A stretch of DNA of 64,000 nucleotides, taken from contig CAWKAA010000001.1 of NCBI GenBank assembly GCA_963847515.1, forward strand, positions 124,001 to 188,000, given 5' to 3'. Source of the DNA: QHXW01 sp963847515. Lineage in GTDB: Bacteria > Acidobacteriota > Terriglobia > Bryobacterales > Bryobacteraceae. Position numbers and translations under genes: made by a program. Below are positions 45,439-54,427 of this stretch, piece by piece. A model generated the notes under the pieces. It did not search any database. It had not been told where the DNA came from and saw only the letters and a program-made list of their open reading frames with translations. The first letter of the stretch is position 1. Every line of letters starts with the position of its first letter.

Positions 45439-45579
45439 CCGTGAGCCGCCGCCCACCTCGATACTAGTAAGTACCAGAGAGAGCGCACAGCCTCGGCTCT
45501 GCGAATGCTGCGCAGCGCGAGGACAAACGGTGTCAGTACGTGTTTCCTGGAGCGGTTAGGCGTGACTTATGATCGACAT

Positions 45580-46715
45580 ATGCAACGCCGAACATTCCTG
45601 CGCGCCGCGGCCACGGCGCCGGTAGCTCTGGCCGCGACTCTTCACGAGGAATTGCCGAAATACCGCGTCGTAAGCCGGTTTCCTGCTTCCGGCCGATCCG
45701 GGCATGCCCGGGCTCTATCCCGGCAAAGTGGCGCGCAGGTACATGCGGCGAAGTGATCGACGAGGAATCCGAAAAAGTGGACGCTGCCACCGTACGCGAA
45801 ATGGTGGCGCAAGGGATGCGCGCGCTCACTGGCGATGCCGACGCGCGCGATAGCTGGGCGCGGTTCTTCACGCCCGGCCGATGAAGTGGGCATCAAGGTC
45901 AACTGTTCCGGAGCTCCCGGAATCATGTCAACTCCTGAAATAGTGGGCGGAAATCGTACGGAACCTGGGCACGGTAGGTGTGAAGCCGGAGAAGATCTGG
46001 ATCTACGAGCGCTTCCGGAACCAGGTGGACAGCGTGCACTACGACCGATTCGTGCCGGCGGGCGTGCATATCTGGACAGCGGAACAGTCGCGAGGTTCCA
46101 TCGCGGGCTACGATCCGAATACGTATGTCGACGTCAACTTCTTTCGGCGAGGATGACACGCGCTCCAATCTGTCCAAGCCGGTTACCGGAACGTTCACCA
46201 AGATCATCAACGTCCCCAACATGAAGGACCATGGAGCAGCGGGCGTCACAGGTTGCCTGAAGAATATCGCGTACGGCAGCTTCTCCAACGTGGCGCGGTC
46301 GCATTCCGGTTTCAAGACCAATACATATTCGTTCATCGGCACCCTCGCCAGCGTGGAACCGCTGCGCTCGCGCACGGTTCTTCAAATCATGGACGGACTG
46401 CGCGGAGTATGGCATGGCGGGCCGTTTTCGCCCAAGCCGCAAATTCCGTTTTTATCCCAAGCAAATGATGTTCGGCACGGATCCTGTGGCCATCGACCGG
46501 CTGCTGCTGGACGTGATCGATGGCAAGCGCCAGCCGAGCATGCCAGCTCCGTCTGGGACCGCTCGATGACGAACGTGAAGTCGGGCCGGGATTACGACGA
46601 CAATCCCAGCATCAACCGGTTCGTCCGCGAGCCTGGGCACATCGAGTACGCTCCACGCTCGGCCTGGGCGTCTACGACATCGGCAAAATTCAAGTGCGGA
46701 AAGATCGAAATGTGA
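45580..46715 (+). pseudogene. DUF362-domain protein with Tat signal, frame-shifted
   Basis: ATG 45580: MQRRTFLRAAATAPVALAAT is a twin-arginine signal. The conserved domain is read over several frames: VDAATVREMVAQGMRAL, DEVGIKVNCSGAPGIMSTPE, then the long intact piece KPVTGTFTKIINVPNMKDHG with AAGVTGCLKNIAYGSFSNVA (46125-46440), and MMFGTDPVAIDRLLLDVID. DUF362 proteins are exported, often associated with iron-sulfur or unknown redox chemistry. At least five single-base breaks occur. The stop overlaps the next gene's ATG (TGATG), suggesting one operon with the three genes after it. Confidence 0.6.
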
Positions 46716-47646
46716 TGCTCGGCGTTCTTTCTGGCGGCGCTGCTGCCGGCGCTTCATTGGGACCAGGACCCATCGACAGCCAACGCTGATGAAGCAGGCC
46801 GGCATCGAACGCGTCTATGTCCCAGCCGACCAGATGGCCCGTGGAAAAGCCACGGCTTCGACGCAGAGCGCATTCGATGCGGCGAAGTTCGTAAAGATCC
46901 TGCGCCGGGCGTGGAATACCGGATGGATGTCGCCGCGGCCACGAGCCTGCCGTGGGTGGATGCGAACGGGTGGCGCTTTGCGCGCGACGGGCATCGCGCG
47001 TACTACTACAACGTGCCTTGGCGTAAAGCCGCGTTGGCCGCAGCCGAGGCGTATGCAAATGGCGTGGAGGCGGCGGTTCATCTGGATGCCGCGGGACCTC
47101 GCGGCGTTCGGGAAGATGCTTGCATTTCTCAGGAGCATCGATGCACCGCCGTTGCCGGTGATGGCGAACATCGCGAATCGTCGACGATGGCTCTCGGCGG
47201 AAACCGGCGAAGTGCTGAATCTGCTGGCGCGCCGCAACCTGCTATTTCGAGTGGTTCGGGCGCCCGATCCCGACTTGCGATCTCAATGTGCAGATCGGCA
47301 CGGAAGAGTTTTCGAAGGAAGCCGCCGCGGATCCCTTCGCTTTCGCTACGCTGGTGCGCAAGAAGCTGACTGATGAGAAGCGGCTGGTGCGCATCTATGG
47401 CAGCGAAGTGGTGCTGGCCAGAATGAACGGGGATGCCACCCATGTTCGCGTGCACCTGATCAACTATGGCGGCGGTAAAGTAGACGGGCTTGAGAGTGCG
47501 GGTTCGCGGGGAGTATGCGAAGCGGCACGCTCTAGGCATTTGGAATTCAAAATGCCGTCCTCGTGGATTACGCTGTGGCCGATGGGGGAACCGAGTTTAC
47601 CATCCCATCGATAAACGTGTATGCGGTAGTGGATCTGAAGAAATAA
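46715..47646 (+). pseudogene. Secreted conserved hypothetical protein, frame-shifted
   Basis: ATG 46715 starts with a hydrophobic signal (MLGVLFLAALLPALHWDQD). Over three frames one reads VEYRMDVAAATSLPWVDANG, RFARDGHRAYYYNVPWRKAA, LAAAEAYANGVEAAVHLDAA, MLAFLRSIDAPPLPVMANIA and EFSKEAAADPFAFATLVRKK, ending INVYAVVDLKK at TAA 47646. The composition is that of a soluble periplasmic protein of about 310 aa. I do not recognise the family; 'VEAAVHLDAA' and 'LPVMANI' suggest a TIM-barrel-like or glycoside-hydrolase-like core, a weak impression. It is linked to DUF362 upstream and the paralogue pair downstream. Confidence 0.5.
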
Positions 47647-47660
47647 GACGCGAAGAGGAC

Positions 47661-48914
47661 ATGCGGGTATCTAGACGAGAGTTCATCGCCGCCGCGGCGG
47701 CGCCATTCGCTCAGAAGGCGGCGGGCACGGCCGAAGCTGGCGGCGATTTGCACAATCTATTTCGCATGTCGCACGCGCAACACATCGTCGACCGGTTTCT
47801 CGACGGTTACGGGTGGAATGGCACGCATCACCATCCGCCCATGGATCTGGTCGCCTTGTATGTCGATCAGATCGGAGAGGACGATTTGAGCCGGGAGCGC
47901 GCCATGCGCCATCCGGAAATGGAAATATACCCGACAATTGCAGAAGCCCTGACGCTCGGCGGAAACAAACTGGCAGTTGACGGCGTGGTACTGGTGGGCG
48001 AGCACGGCCATTATCCGCGCAACGACAGAGGGCAGACGAAGTATCCGCGCTACGAATTTTTTGAACAAATCACGAAAGTGTTTCGTGGCGAGCGGGCGAA
48101 CCGTACCCGTGTTTAACGACAAACATCTTTCGTGGAACTGGGATTGGGCCAAGGAGATGTACTAACATCCCGCAGCATGGGTTTCACGTTTATGGCTGGA
48201 TCGAGTTTGCCGGTGACGTGGCGTACGCCTTCGATCGAGATGCCCTGGGGCGCAAACGTGCGCGAAGCCCTCTGTGTCTGTTACGGCGCCGTGGACAGTT
48301 ACGATTTCCACGGGTTGGAAACCATTCAGTGCATGGTGGAGCGGCGGCGCGGGGGAGAAACCGGCGTGAAATGGATGCAGGCTTACCGCGGCGAGAACTT
48401 CTGGAAGGCCTGTCAGGAAGGCGTCTGGCCGCATGACTTGATGGAGGCCGCGCTTATGCCGCAGCCACACTCTGACACCCGCACGGCCAGGTTTCAACGA
48501 TATTTTCCCGCCCTGGATGACATGACGCCGTCTGGTGAAGGACCCTATAGCGTACCGCTACGAGCATGAAGATGGCCTGAAATGCACGGTGCTGCTGATG
48601 GCCGGCCTAGTTAGGGATTTCAACTTCGCGGCGCAGCCTGGAAGGCCGCGCCGAGCCGTTCTCGACACAGATGTATCTGCCCATGCCGGACGGCCGCACC
48701 ACACTCGCTAATTTCTTCAGCCCGCTTGGTCAATCACATGGAGCAAATGTTCCTGACAGGCAAACCAGCATACCCAGTGGAGCGTACGTTGTTAACAACG
48801 GGATTGACCGCCGCGGGCGTGGAGAGCCTCTATCGCAACCAGGCTCGTGTCGAAACACCGCACCTCGGCATTCGCTACCAACCGTCGAAAGAGTCGACTT
48901 TCTGGAGAACGTAA
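47661..48914 (+). pseudogene. Member 1 of a tandem paralogue pair of an undescribed conserved family, frame-shifted
   Basis: ATG 47661 begins with a Tat-like signal (MRVSRREFIAAAAAPFAQKA). The body reads MDLVALYVDQIGEDDLSRER, YPTIAEALTLGGNKLAVDGV, VLVGEHGHYPRNDRGQTKYP, then after a break AGSSLPVTWRTPSIEMPWGA, DFHGLETIQCMVERRRGGET and finally VERTLLTTGLTAAGVESLYR with ETPHLGIRYQPSKESTFWRT. It is about 400 aa when joined and aligns throughout with the intact neighbour at 48915-50090. Family function unknown. The stop TAA 48912-48914 is directly followed by the next GTG. Like its neighbours it probably suffers from consensus errors. Confidence 0.6.
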
Positions 48915-50090
48915 GTGCCCAAGCGGATCGCAGTCATTACGACGGTCTATCGCTATCTCACGCACGCCCAGCACGAGGCGGATCGGATTCTGGTGGGGTA
49001 TCCCCACAATGGGCAGTGGCACCGGCCGGATATGAAAGTTGTCTCGCTGTACGTCGATCAGAAACCCGAGGGCGACTTGAGCGGGGAGCGGGCGCGCGAA
49101 TTCGGATTTCAGCTTTACCCGACAATCGCCGAAGCCCTGCGGTGCGGCGGAGACAAACTGGCAGTGGATGCAGTGATGATTGTCGGCGAGCACGGAGATT
49201 ATCCGCGCAACGAAAAGGGGCAGATCCTGTACCCGCGGTACGAGTGGTTCAAGCAGTGTGTGGAGGTGTTCGAGAAAGGCGGGCGCGCCGTGCCGGTTTT
49301 CAACGACAAGAACCTTTCTTACAGTTTCGCGAAAGCCAAGTGGATGGTGGAGGCCTCGAAGAGGCTCAGCTTTCCGGTTCTGGCGGGATCGTCTCTGCCG
49401 GTTACCTGGCGACTGCCAGATATCGAGTTGCCGCTTGGTTGCGAGATCGAAGAAGCGCTAATGGTGGGAGAAGGCGGGTCGGACGCCATGGATTACCATG
49501 CGCTCGAAGGGCTCCAATGCATGGTGGAGCGGCGCAAAGGCGGTGAGACAGGCGTAAAGGCCGTGCAGTTGATTGAAAATGATGAGGTCTGGAAAGCAGG
49601 TGATGCTGGCCGGTGGTCCAAGGAACTTCTGACCGCCGCGCTGTCGCGCAGCGATACACCGCAAGGCCTGACTGTGAAGGACGGCCGCACGCAGGACCTG
49701 GTTCACAATGGCGAATTGCTCAAGCTGGCGAAGAATCCATGGGCATACTGCATTGAGTATGCGGACGGGCTGAAGGCTACACTGCTGATGCTGGACGGCG
49801 TTCTGGCGGATTTCAATTTTGCGGCGCAGGTGACGGGATCAGGAATTCAGTCGACACAATTCCTTTTGACACCTGAGCCAAATGTGACGTACTCGGCCTG
49901 CCTGATCGGTAAAGTCGAGGAGATGTTCGCGACGCGCAGAGCGCCCTATCCAGTGGAGCGCACGCTCATTGTCAGCGGGATTCTGGAAAGCTGCCTGACC
50001 TCGAGGGTGCAGAACCACCAGCGGCTGGAAGCATCGCATGTGAAGGTACAGTACCAGGCCCCGCGCCAGAGCCAGCACTGCCGGGCGTGA
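48915..50090 (+). CDS. Member 2 of the tandem paralogue pair, undescribed conserved family
   Basis: 391 aa, intact, GTG 48915 immediately after the preceding stop. Unlike member 1 it has no export signal and begins MPKRIAVITTVYRYLTHAQH, a Rossmann-like first strand. Conserved blocks: VVSLYVDQKPEGDLSGERAR, LYPTIAEALRCGGDKLAVDA, MIVGEHGDYPRNEKGQILYP, GRAVPVFNDKNLSYSFAKAK, VLAGSSLPVTWRLPDIELPL and LEGLQCMVERRKGGETGVKA. The conserved GEHGDYPRNEKGQ and AGSSLPVTWR motifs are good candidates for a ligand site. Similar proteins occur in planctomycetes and acidobacteria in my recollection, without assigned activity. An oxidoreductase-like fold is possible; I do not assign one. Confidence 0.7.
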   Translation: MPKRIAVITTVYRYLTHAQHEADRILVGYPHNGQWHRPDMKVVSLYVDQKPEGDLSGERAREFGFQLYPTIAEALRCGGDKLAVDAVMIVGEHGDYPRNEKGQILYPRYEWFKQCVEVFEKGGRAVPVFNDKNLSYSFAKAKWMVEASKRLSFPVLAGSSLPVTWRLPDIELPLGCEIEEALMVGEGGSDAMDYHALEGLQCMVERRKGGETGVKAVQLIENDEVWKAGDAGRWSKELLTAALSRSDTPQGLTVKDGRTQDLVHNGELLKLAKNPWAYCIEYADGLKATLLMLDGVLADFNFAAQVTGSGIQSTQFLLTPEPNVTYSACLIGKVEEMFATRRAPYPVERTLIVSGILESCLTSRVQNHQRLEASHVKVQYQAPRQSQHCRA

Positions 50091-50108
50091 GGAACGCAAA
50101 GGGCAGCC

Positions 50109-50426
50109 TCAACCGATCGCGCTAACAGCGGGAGGGCGGCTCGCAAGAAACCGGCCCTCGGCATCGTACGCGAGTGTGATTTGCTCAGGAATCGTAAGTT
50201 CGCGGTGGCCGCTGGCGGGATCGACCGATTCGCGGTAAGGGATGCCTTTCAACTCGAGGTACTTTCTCGCGCCCCGCAATGTCCCCTGCTCACGCATCAT
50301 GCTGGCGATGCGATAGGTCTTTTGGCGTAACGCCCGCTGCCTTTCCCGATCGAGCTGCCGGTATTCGAGTCCTCGCAGCTTTTGGCTCAGTCTCTCCCGG
50401 ATGCGCTTGTTCAATGCGTTACACAA
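50109..50426 (-). CDS. Hypothetical protein (105 aa)
   Basis: TTG start at 50426; an internal Met (MMREQ) or a second TTG are alternatives, so the start is uncertain. A basic helical N-terminal part (LNKRIRERLSQKLRGLEYRQ, then LDRERQRALRQKTYRIASMM) is followed by a small beta-like C-terminal part (YRESVDPASGHRELTIPEQI, then LAYDAEGRFL). It is soluble and Arg-rich. It lies 46 bases after the YbjQ-like gene on the same strand. No family recognised. Confidence 0.5.
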   Translation of the reverse strand: MCNALNKRIRERLSQKLRGLEYRQLDRERQRALRQKTYRIASMMREQGTLRGARKYLELKGIPYRESVDPASGHRELTIPEQITLAYDAEGRFLASRPPAVSAIG

Positions 50427-50471
50427 TACCCTTCCGCCGGGTCTGGGGTCAAGTCCTACGACCCGACGGAG

Positions 50472-50840
50472 CTACGGCGCGATCCGCTCCACCACTACAG
50501 CCGTTCCGTACGCCAGCACTTCGGTCACGCCACTCATCAGTTCGGTGGCGTCGTATTGGGCCGCCACAATCGCGTTGGCGCCGAGCTCGGCGGCATGCTG
50601 AAGCATTAACTCGAACGAATCGGACCTCGTCTGCTCGCACAGTTTGGTAAACAGTGAAATATTTCCGCCCACAATGGTCTGCAAGCTCGCGCCGATTGTG
50701 CCGATCACCGAACGCGATCGCACGACGATGCCGCGCACCAGCCCGAGATTACGGACAATGTGATACCCCGGCAGCTCGAGCGCCGTAGTCACCATGTTAT
50801 GCGGGATTGCACCGGCTGCATTTCCGGAATGAGAACTCAT
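50472..50840 (-). CDS. YbjQ/UPF0145 family protein
   Basis: 122 aa. The central pattern TALELPGYHIVRNLGLVRGI then VVRSRSVIGTIGASLQTIVG, with MLQHAAELGANAIVAAQYDA and VLAYGTAVVVERI, is the UPF0145 (YbjQ; heavy-metal-binding-like) signature of a small pentameric beta-alpha protein. Function is not established experimentally in general. It lies upstream of the hypothetical gene at 50109 in the same direction. The 170-base gap to the next gene holds an inverted repeat and a 13-bp duplication. Confidence 0.8.
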   Translation of the reverse strand: MSSHSGNAAGAIPHNMVTTALELPGYHIVRNLGLVRGIVVRSRSVIGTIGASLQTIVGGNISLFTKLCEQTRSDSFELMLQHAAELGANAIVAAQYDATELMSGVTEVLAYGTAVVVERIAP

Positions 50841-50898
50841 TGATATCTCCCGCAGGCATCATACTCAATACCGAGTGTCAATACCGTATTTCATCCAT

Positions 50899-50961
50899 CG
50901 CAGAGACGCAAAGATGCAAAGAAAAAGATCCGGTTCCCCTCGGCGTCTTTGCGTCTCCGCG
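50899..50961. repeat. Long imperfect inverted repeat in a gap between minus-strand genes
   Basis: CGCAGAGACGCAAAGATGC at 50899-50917 pairs with the complement at 50943-50961 (17 of 19 positions), with a 25-base loop. It resembles the 'cgcagagacgc' type of extragenic palindrome seen in several bacterial phyla. It could be a REP-like element or transcript hairpin. Confidence 0.6.
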
Positions 50962-50990
50962 GTGAGCGTGGGTTAGTTTGCTGGGGCCTG

Positions 50991-51016
50991 ACGGCACCAT
51001 TTAACGGCACCATTTA
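50991..51016. repeat. Perfect 13-bp tandem duplication
   Basis: ACGGCACCATTTA occurs twice head to tail (50991-51003 and 51004-51016). The second copy includes the stop codon of the 51014-51880 gene, so the duplication arose at its 3' end. Confidence 0.75.
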
Positions 51017-51880
51017 CTCGATAACGACAGCCCGTTTTTTCACTTCGCAGCTTTGCGTAGCGGGTAGGCTTTGCCAGACCAGATTGTTGAAATCCCGGCG
51101 GAAGAGGGTCATGAGGGGTTCGATCCGCCGCTGACGCCCTCGCGAGCTTTGGTCTAACGTGAGGGTCGCCTCGATGTCATCTCCCATGGCCTTGCTTTCG
51201 TTTTGGATAGCGCCGGATTCGGATGTATCCCAATGGGTGCCAAACTTGGCGTCGATCTGCTTCACCAGGTCAGTAACCTGATCGAAGGTGATGCGCTCCT
51301 TCTGCGTCTCATCCGCATCATTCGGGATGTGCAAATCAAACAAGCGCTTCATTTGAACGACGGTATACTTGCCGTTCACGGGCAGTACCAACGCGCCCGT
51401 GTACAGGCCGCTCTCGCTGACAAACACTCCGTGAACCGGAAGAAGCCCACAGAGTGTGGCCTTCCTCAAGATCGGAAGGACGGCGGAATCGGCAACGATG
51501 AATGAAGTTTTCTCCCTCACGAGGGAGTCCATCAGGCGGGAATAGGGAACCGGCTCGCCGGCATAACCGCTATCGAGAAAATTTCCTGCCACGGTTTCAA
51601 GGTCAGCCGCGCTCAGGTCGTGATAGGCCTTACCGATGACGGCGGCATACTTCTTGCGCTCTTCTGTCAGGTCTCTTAAATGAATCACGGCCTTGTCATC
51701 GTCGGAGCTCTTGATGTGAGTGGTAACCCAGTGCGGCTGCGCCTGAATCAGTTTTTCGAGATCGTCACCAATGCACACGGTGGAAAAGCAGATGCTTCTG
51801 AATGTGGTGGCGGTTTTTTCTTTGTCTTCGGCAAAGACTGAAGCGAGACAGACCAGAACCAGAACGGCTGATTTTTTCAT
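51014..51880 (-). CDS. Secreted hypothetical protein
   Basis: 288 aa from ATG 51880 (MKKSAVLVLVCLASVFA, signal peptide); the frame extends to 51934 but this start has the signal. The mature protein is soluble, with a Cys pair SICFSTVCIGDD near the N-terminus that may form a disulfide. TSFIVADSAVLPILRKATLC and LTLDQSSRGRQRRIEPLMTL are the main landmarks. No family recognised. It stands alone, divergent from the TPR operon starting at 52112. Confidence 0.6.
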   Translation of the reverse strand: MKKSAVLVLVCLASVFAEDKEKTATTFRSICFSTVCIGDDLEKLIQAQPHWVTTHIKSSDDDKAVIHLRDLTEERKKYAAVIGKAYHDLSAADLETVAGNFLDSGYAGEPVPYSRLMDSLVREKTSFIVADSAVLPILRKATLCGLLPVHGVFVSESGLYTGALVLPVNGKYTVVQMKRLFDLHIPNDADETQKERITFDQVTDLVKQIDAKFGTHWDTSESGAIQNESKAMGDDIEATLTLDQSSRGRQRRIEPLMTLFRRDFNNLVWQSLPATQSCEVKKRAVVIE

Positions 51881-52111
51881 GTTGGCGAACTGCCTTTCGG
51901 GTTGACCGTCACAGCACAATTGTAGGTAATTCATTCCACCGAATCATGTCTTCGAAGGTTAATGCGGCATGAGACCGATCGGTTAACGGAGTTCCCGCTT
52001 GCATAGGTGTACCGGGGCTGGTAACGCGAGGGCGGGGCGGTAGTTAACATCAGCGGCCGGCCTCGACGGTGCCAGAAACCCGATGGCCGCCGGCGCAAGT
52101 AAAATAAAAGC

Positions 52112-53329
52112 ATGTGGGTCGCGCTAGCGCCTTACCTTCTCCTGTTCGCGGCCGCGACGGATTATCAGGCCGATGGGATCAAAGCGCTTGAAGCCAAACA
52201 GTATGAAATGGCCGCTCAACTGTTTAAGCAGGCCATCCAAGCCGATCCCAACGATTACGCGGCTCATTTCCAGCTGGCGCTGGCTGAAAGCCTGCTCGGT
52301 CAGCAGACGGACGCAATTCCGGAATATCAAAAGGCTCTCGAGCTGAAGCCTGGCCTGTATCAAGCGGAACTCAACCTGGGCATTCTTCTGCTCCGGCTGA
52401 AGCGGCCCGGTGAAGCACAGCCGCACCTGAAGGCCGCTGTGGATGCCAAGCCCAAAGAGTACCGGGCGCAGTGGCACCTGGCCGAGGCCCTGCTGGCCAC
52501 TGGCGATGCCGCACAGGCGGAACAACACTATCAGGCAGCCGCCGAGCTGGACGCGAAGTCTGCCGCGGCGCAGTTAGGCCTGGCCCGAACCGAGGCCAGG
52601 CAGAATCGCCTGAGCGAGGCGGCGGAGCATTTCCGTCTGGCCGCGCAGCTCGATGCCAGCTTCAATGATGCGCTGCTCGAATTGGCCGGGCTTTACGAGC
52701 AGAACCATCAGCCTGACGAGGCCATTGCCATCTATCAGAAATTCCCGGAGAGCATTCCCGCTCAGGAGCGGCTGGGCGAATTGCTCGTCGAAGGCAAACG
52801 CTTTGCGGAGGCTATCCCATATTTGGAAAAGGCAGTCACGCGCGACCCCACCCCGGCCAACCGGCTGGCGCTATCCACAGCCTATCGAATGAACAAGGAG
52901 CCGCAGAAATCGATCGAGCAGCTCGACAAGGCAGTAGCGGCACAGCCCTCGAGCTACGATCTGCGCATGGCTTACGGACGGGCGTTGCGCGATGAGCGCC
53001 AGTTCATACCAGCTGCGCGTCAATTCGCCGCTGCCGCCCAACAGAAGCCGGAGACCAAGGAGGTTTGGAATGAATTGGCCGGCGTTCTGACGCTGGCGGA
53101 ACAGTATCCGCAAGCGCTCGCGGCGCTGGACCGGGTCCACGCGCTGGGACAGGAAATTCCGGGTGACTATTATCTCCGCGCCATCATTCAGGATAAACTC
53201 CACGAGTTCAAGCCGGCGCTTGAGGCTTATCGGAAGTTTCTTGCAACGAGCGATGGCAAGAATCCGGACGAGGAATTCAAGGCTCGCCAGAGGGCCCGGA
53301 TTATCGAGACAATGTTGAACAAGAGATGA
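52112..53329 (+). CDS. Secreted TPR-repeat protein (first gene of a three-gene operon)
   Basis: 405 aa. The N-terminal signal MWVALAPYLLLFAAATDYQA is followed by about ten TPR units, for example AAQLFKQAIQADPNDYAAHF, AIPEYQKALELKPGLYQAEL, HLAEALLATGDAAQAEQHYQ, AAEHFRLAAQLDASFNDALL and AIPYLEKAVTRDPTPANRLA. TPR arrays bind partner proteins; in acidobacteria such exported arrays are common. It overlaps the next gene by four bases (ATGA), so it is coupled to two further secreted proteins. Confidence 0.85.
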   Translation: MWVALAPYLLLFAAATDYQADGIKALEAKQYEMAAQLFKQAIQADPNDYAAHFQLALAESLLGQQTDAIPEYQKALELKPGLYQAELNLGILLLRLKRPGEAQPHLKAAVDAKPKEYRAQWHLAEALLATGDAAQAEQHYQAAAELDAKSAAAQLGLARTEARQNRLSEAAEHFRLAAQLDASFNDALLELAGLYEQNHQPDEAIAIYQKFPESIPAQERLGELLVEGKRFAEAIPYLEKAVTRDPTPANRLALSTAYRMNKEPQKSIEQLDKAVAAQPSSYDLRMAYGRALRDERQFIPAARQFAAAAQQKPETKEVWNELAGVLTLAEQYPQALAALDRVHALGQEIPGDYYLRAIIQDKLHEFKPALEAYRKFLATSDGKNPDEEFKARQRARIIETMLNKR

Positions 53330-53772
53330 AGCTGGCAACTCTTTTTCTTTTGCCGCTGATGGTCGCAGGCACACCTGAGGGAACGCCCGCAGACGACCTG
53401 GCGCGGATTCAGGCGGAACTACACCCGGACAAGCGCGCCCACATGGCCCTGGATAATGCCGACGATGCGCTCAAGCAAGCGCGAGAGGCGTACGACAAGG
53501 GTGACAACGAGGCGATGGCTGCCCGGCTGCAAGAGGCGGAGCGCTCCGTCGAACTGGCTGACAGTTCGCTGAAGGGGACCGGCAAGAATCCGAGCCGAAG
53601 CCCGAAACACTTCAAGTATGCGGAACTCAAAACGCGCGACCTGCTGCGCAAGCTGAATGGCTTCCGCGAAGCCATGAGCGTGGCGGACCGTCCGCCGTTG
53701 GAGCACGTGATCGGGACGGTGCAGAAGATACACGATGCCCTGCTGGACGGCATCATGGGGAAGAACAAGTGA
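53326..53772 (+). CDS. Small secreted helical protein
   Basis: 148 aa, overlapping the TPR gene by four bases. Signal peptide (MKLATLFLLPLMVAG), then a helical, Ala/Glu/Lys-rich body: ELHPDKRAHMALDNADDALK, AMAARLQEAERSVELADSSL and KHFKYAELKTRDLLRKLNGF. The composition fits a periplasmic helical-bundle protein. No family recognised. It overlaps the next gene by four bases as well, so all three genes form one unit. Confidence 0.7.
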   Translation: MKLATLFLLPLMVAGTPEGTPADDLARIQAELHPDKRAHMALDNADDALKQAREAYDKGDNEAMAARLQEAERSVELADSSLKGTGKNPSRSPKHFKYAELKTRDLLRKLNGFREAMSVADRPPLEHVIGTVQKIHDALLDGIMGKNK

Positions 53773-54407
53773 AACTGTTTTTGATCGTACTTGGTTTGAT
53801 GGCCGCGCCGCAGTTGTTTGCGCAGCGCGATTTTCTGACAGAAGACGAAACCGACCAGGTCCGTCTGGCTCAGGATCCGAACGACCGGCTGAGGCTGTAT
53901 ATACATTTCGCAAAGCAGCGCCTCAACCTGGCGCACAGCGCCCTATCCAAAGAGAAAGCCGGGCGCTCCATTCTGGTGCACGATGCGCTCGAAGACTATA
54001 GCCAGATTATCGACGCCATCGACACCGTTTCCGATGATGCACTGAAGCGCAAGCTGGACATCAAGGAAGGCATGGCTGCAGTGGGTACCGGAGAGAAGGA
54101 ACTACTCGATCAACTCGAGAAGATCCAGGAGAGCCAGCCGAAAGATCTTGCGCGATATGAATTCGCCCTCAAACAGGCGCTGGAAACCACCCGCGATTCA
54201 CTGGAACTTTCGAAGGAGGATCTGGGCCAGCGTGTCGCCGAGGTCCAGGCGAAAGAGTCGAAGGAGAAGAAGGAACTCGAGGCCGCGATGTCGACCAAGG
54301 AGCTCGAAGAAAAGAAGGCCGCTGAGAAGAAAGAAGGCGAAACCAAGCGCAAACCCCCGACCCTGTACAAGAAAGGCGAGCAGAAGAAAGAAGATCAGAA
54401 TCAGTAG
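53769..54407 (+). CDS. Secreted, charged coiled-coil protein
   Basis: 212 aa from a start overlapping the previous gene. Signal peptide MKLFLIVLGLMAAPQLFAQ; then two helical segments (DFLTEDETDQVRLAQDPNDR, YIHFAKQRLNLAHSALSKEK). From about residue 130 a Lys/Glu-rich coiled coil follows (KESKEKKELEAAMSTKELEE then KKAAEKKEGETKRK). The beginning resembles that of the preceding protein in size and charge pattern, so the two may be distant duplicates. No known family. It probably acts with the TPR protein at the start of the operon. Confidence 0.7.
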   Translation: MKLFLIVLGLMAAPQLFAQRDFLTEDETDQVRLAQDPNDRLRLYIHFAKQRLNLAHSALSKEKAGRSILVHDALEDYSQIIDAIDTVSDDALKRKLDIKEGMAAVGTGEKELLDQLEKIQESQPKDLARYEFALKQALETTRDSLELSKEDLGQRVAEVQAKESKEKKELEAAMSTKELEEKKAAEKKEGETKRKPPTLYKKGEQKKEDQNQ

Positions 54408-54427
54408 TGGTACCCGGTCATCGCAGG

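Larger units (their letters stand above)
45111..45579. other. Intergenic region with regulatory-looking inverted repeats
   Basis: No supported gene. It contains the perfect dyad CAGATAG-N5-CTATCTG (45179-45197), a 9-bp hairpin CCGCACTCC/GGAGTGCGG (45409-45438) and a sequence resembling a -24/-12 sigma-54 promoter, TGGCACG...GTACA (45326-45341, with A for G at -13). It separates the leftward sigma-54 activator gene from the rightward DUF362 cluster. Confidence 0.45.
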
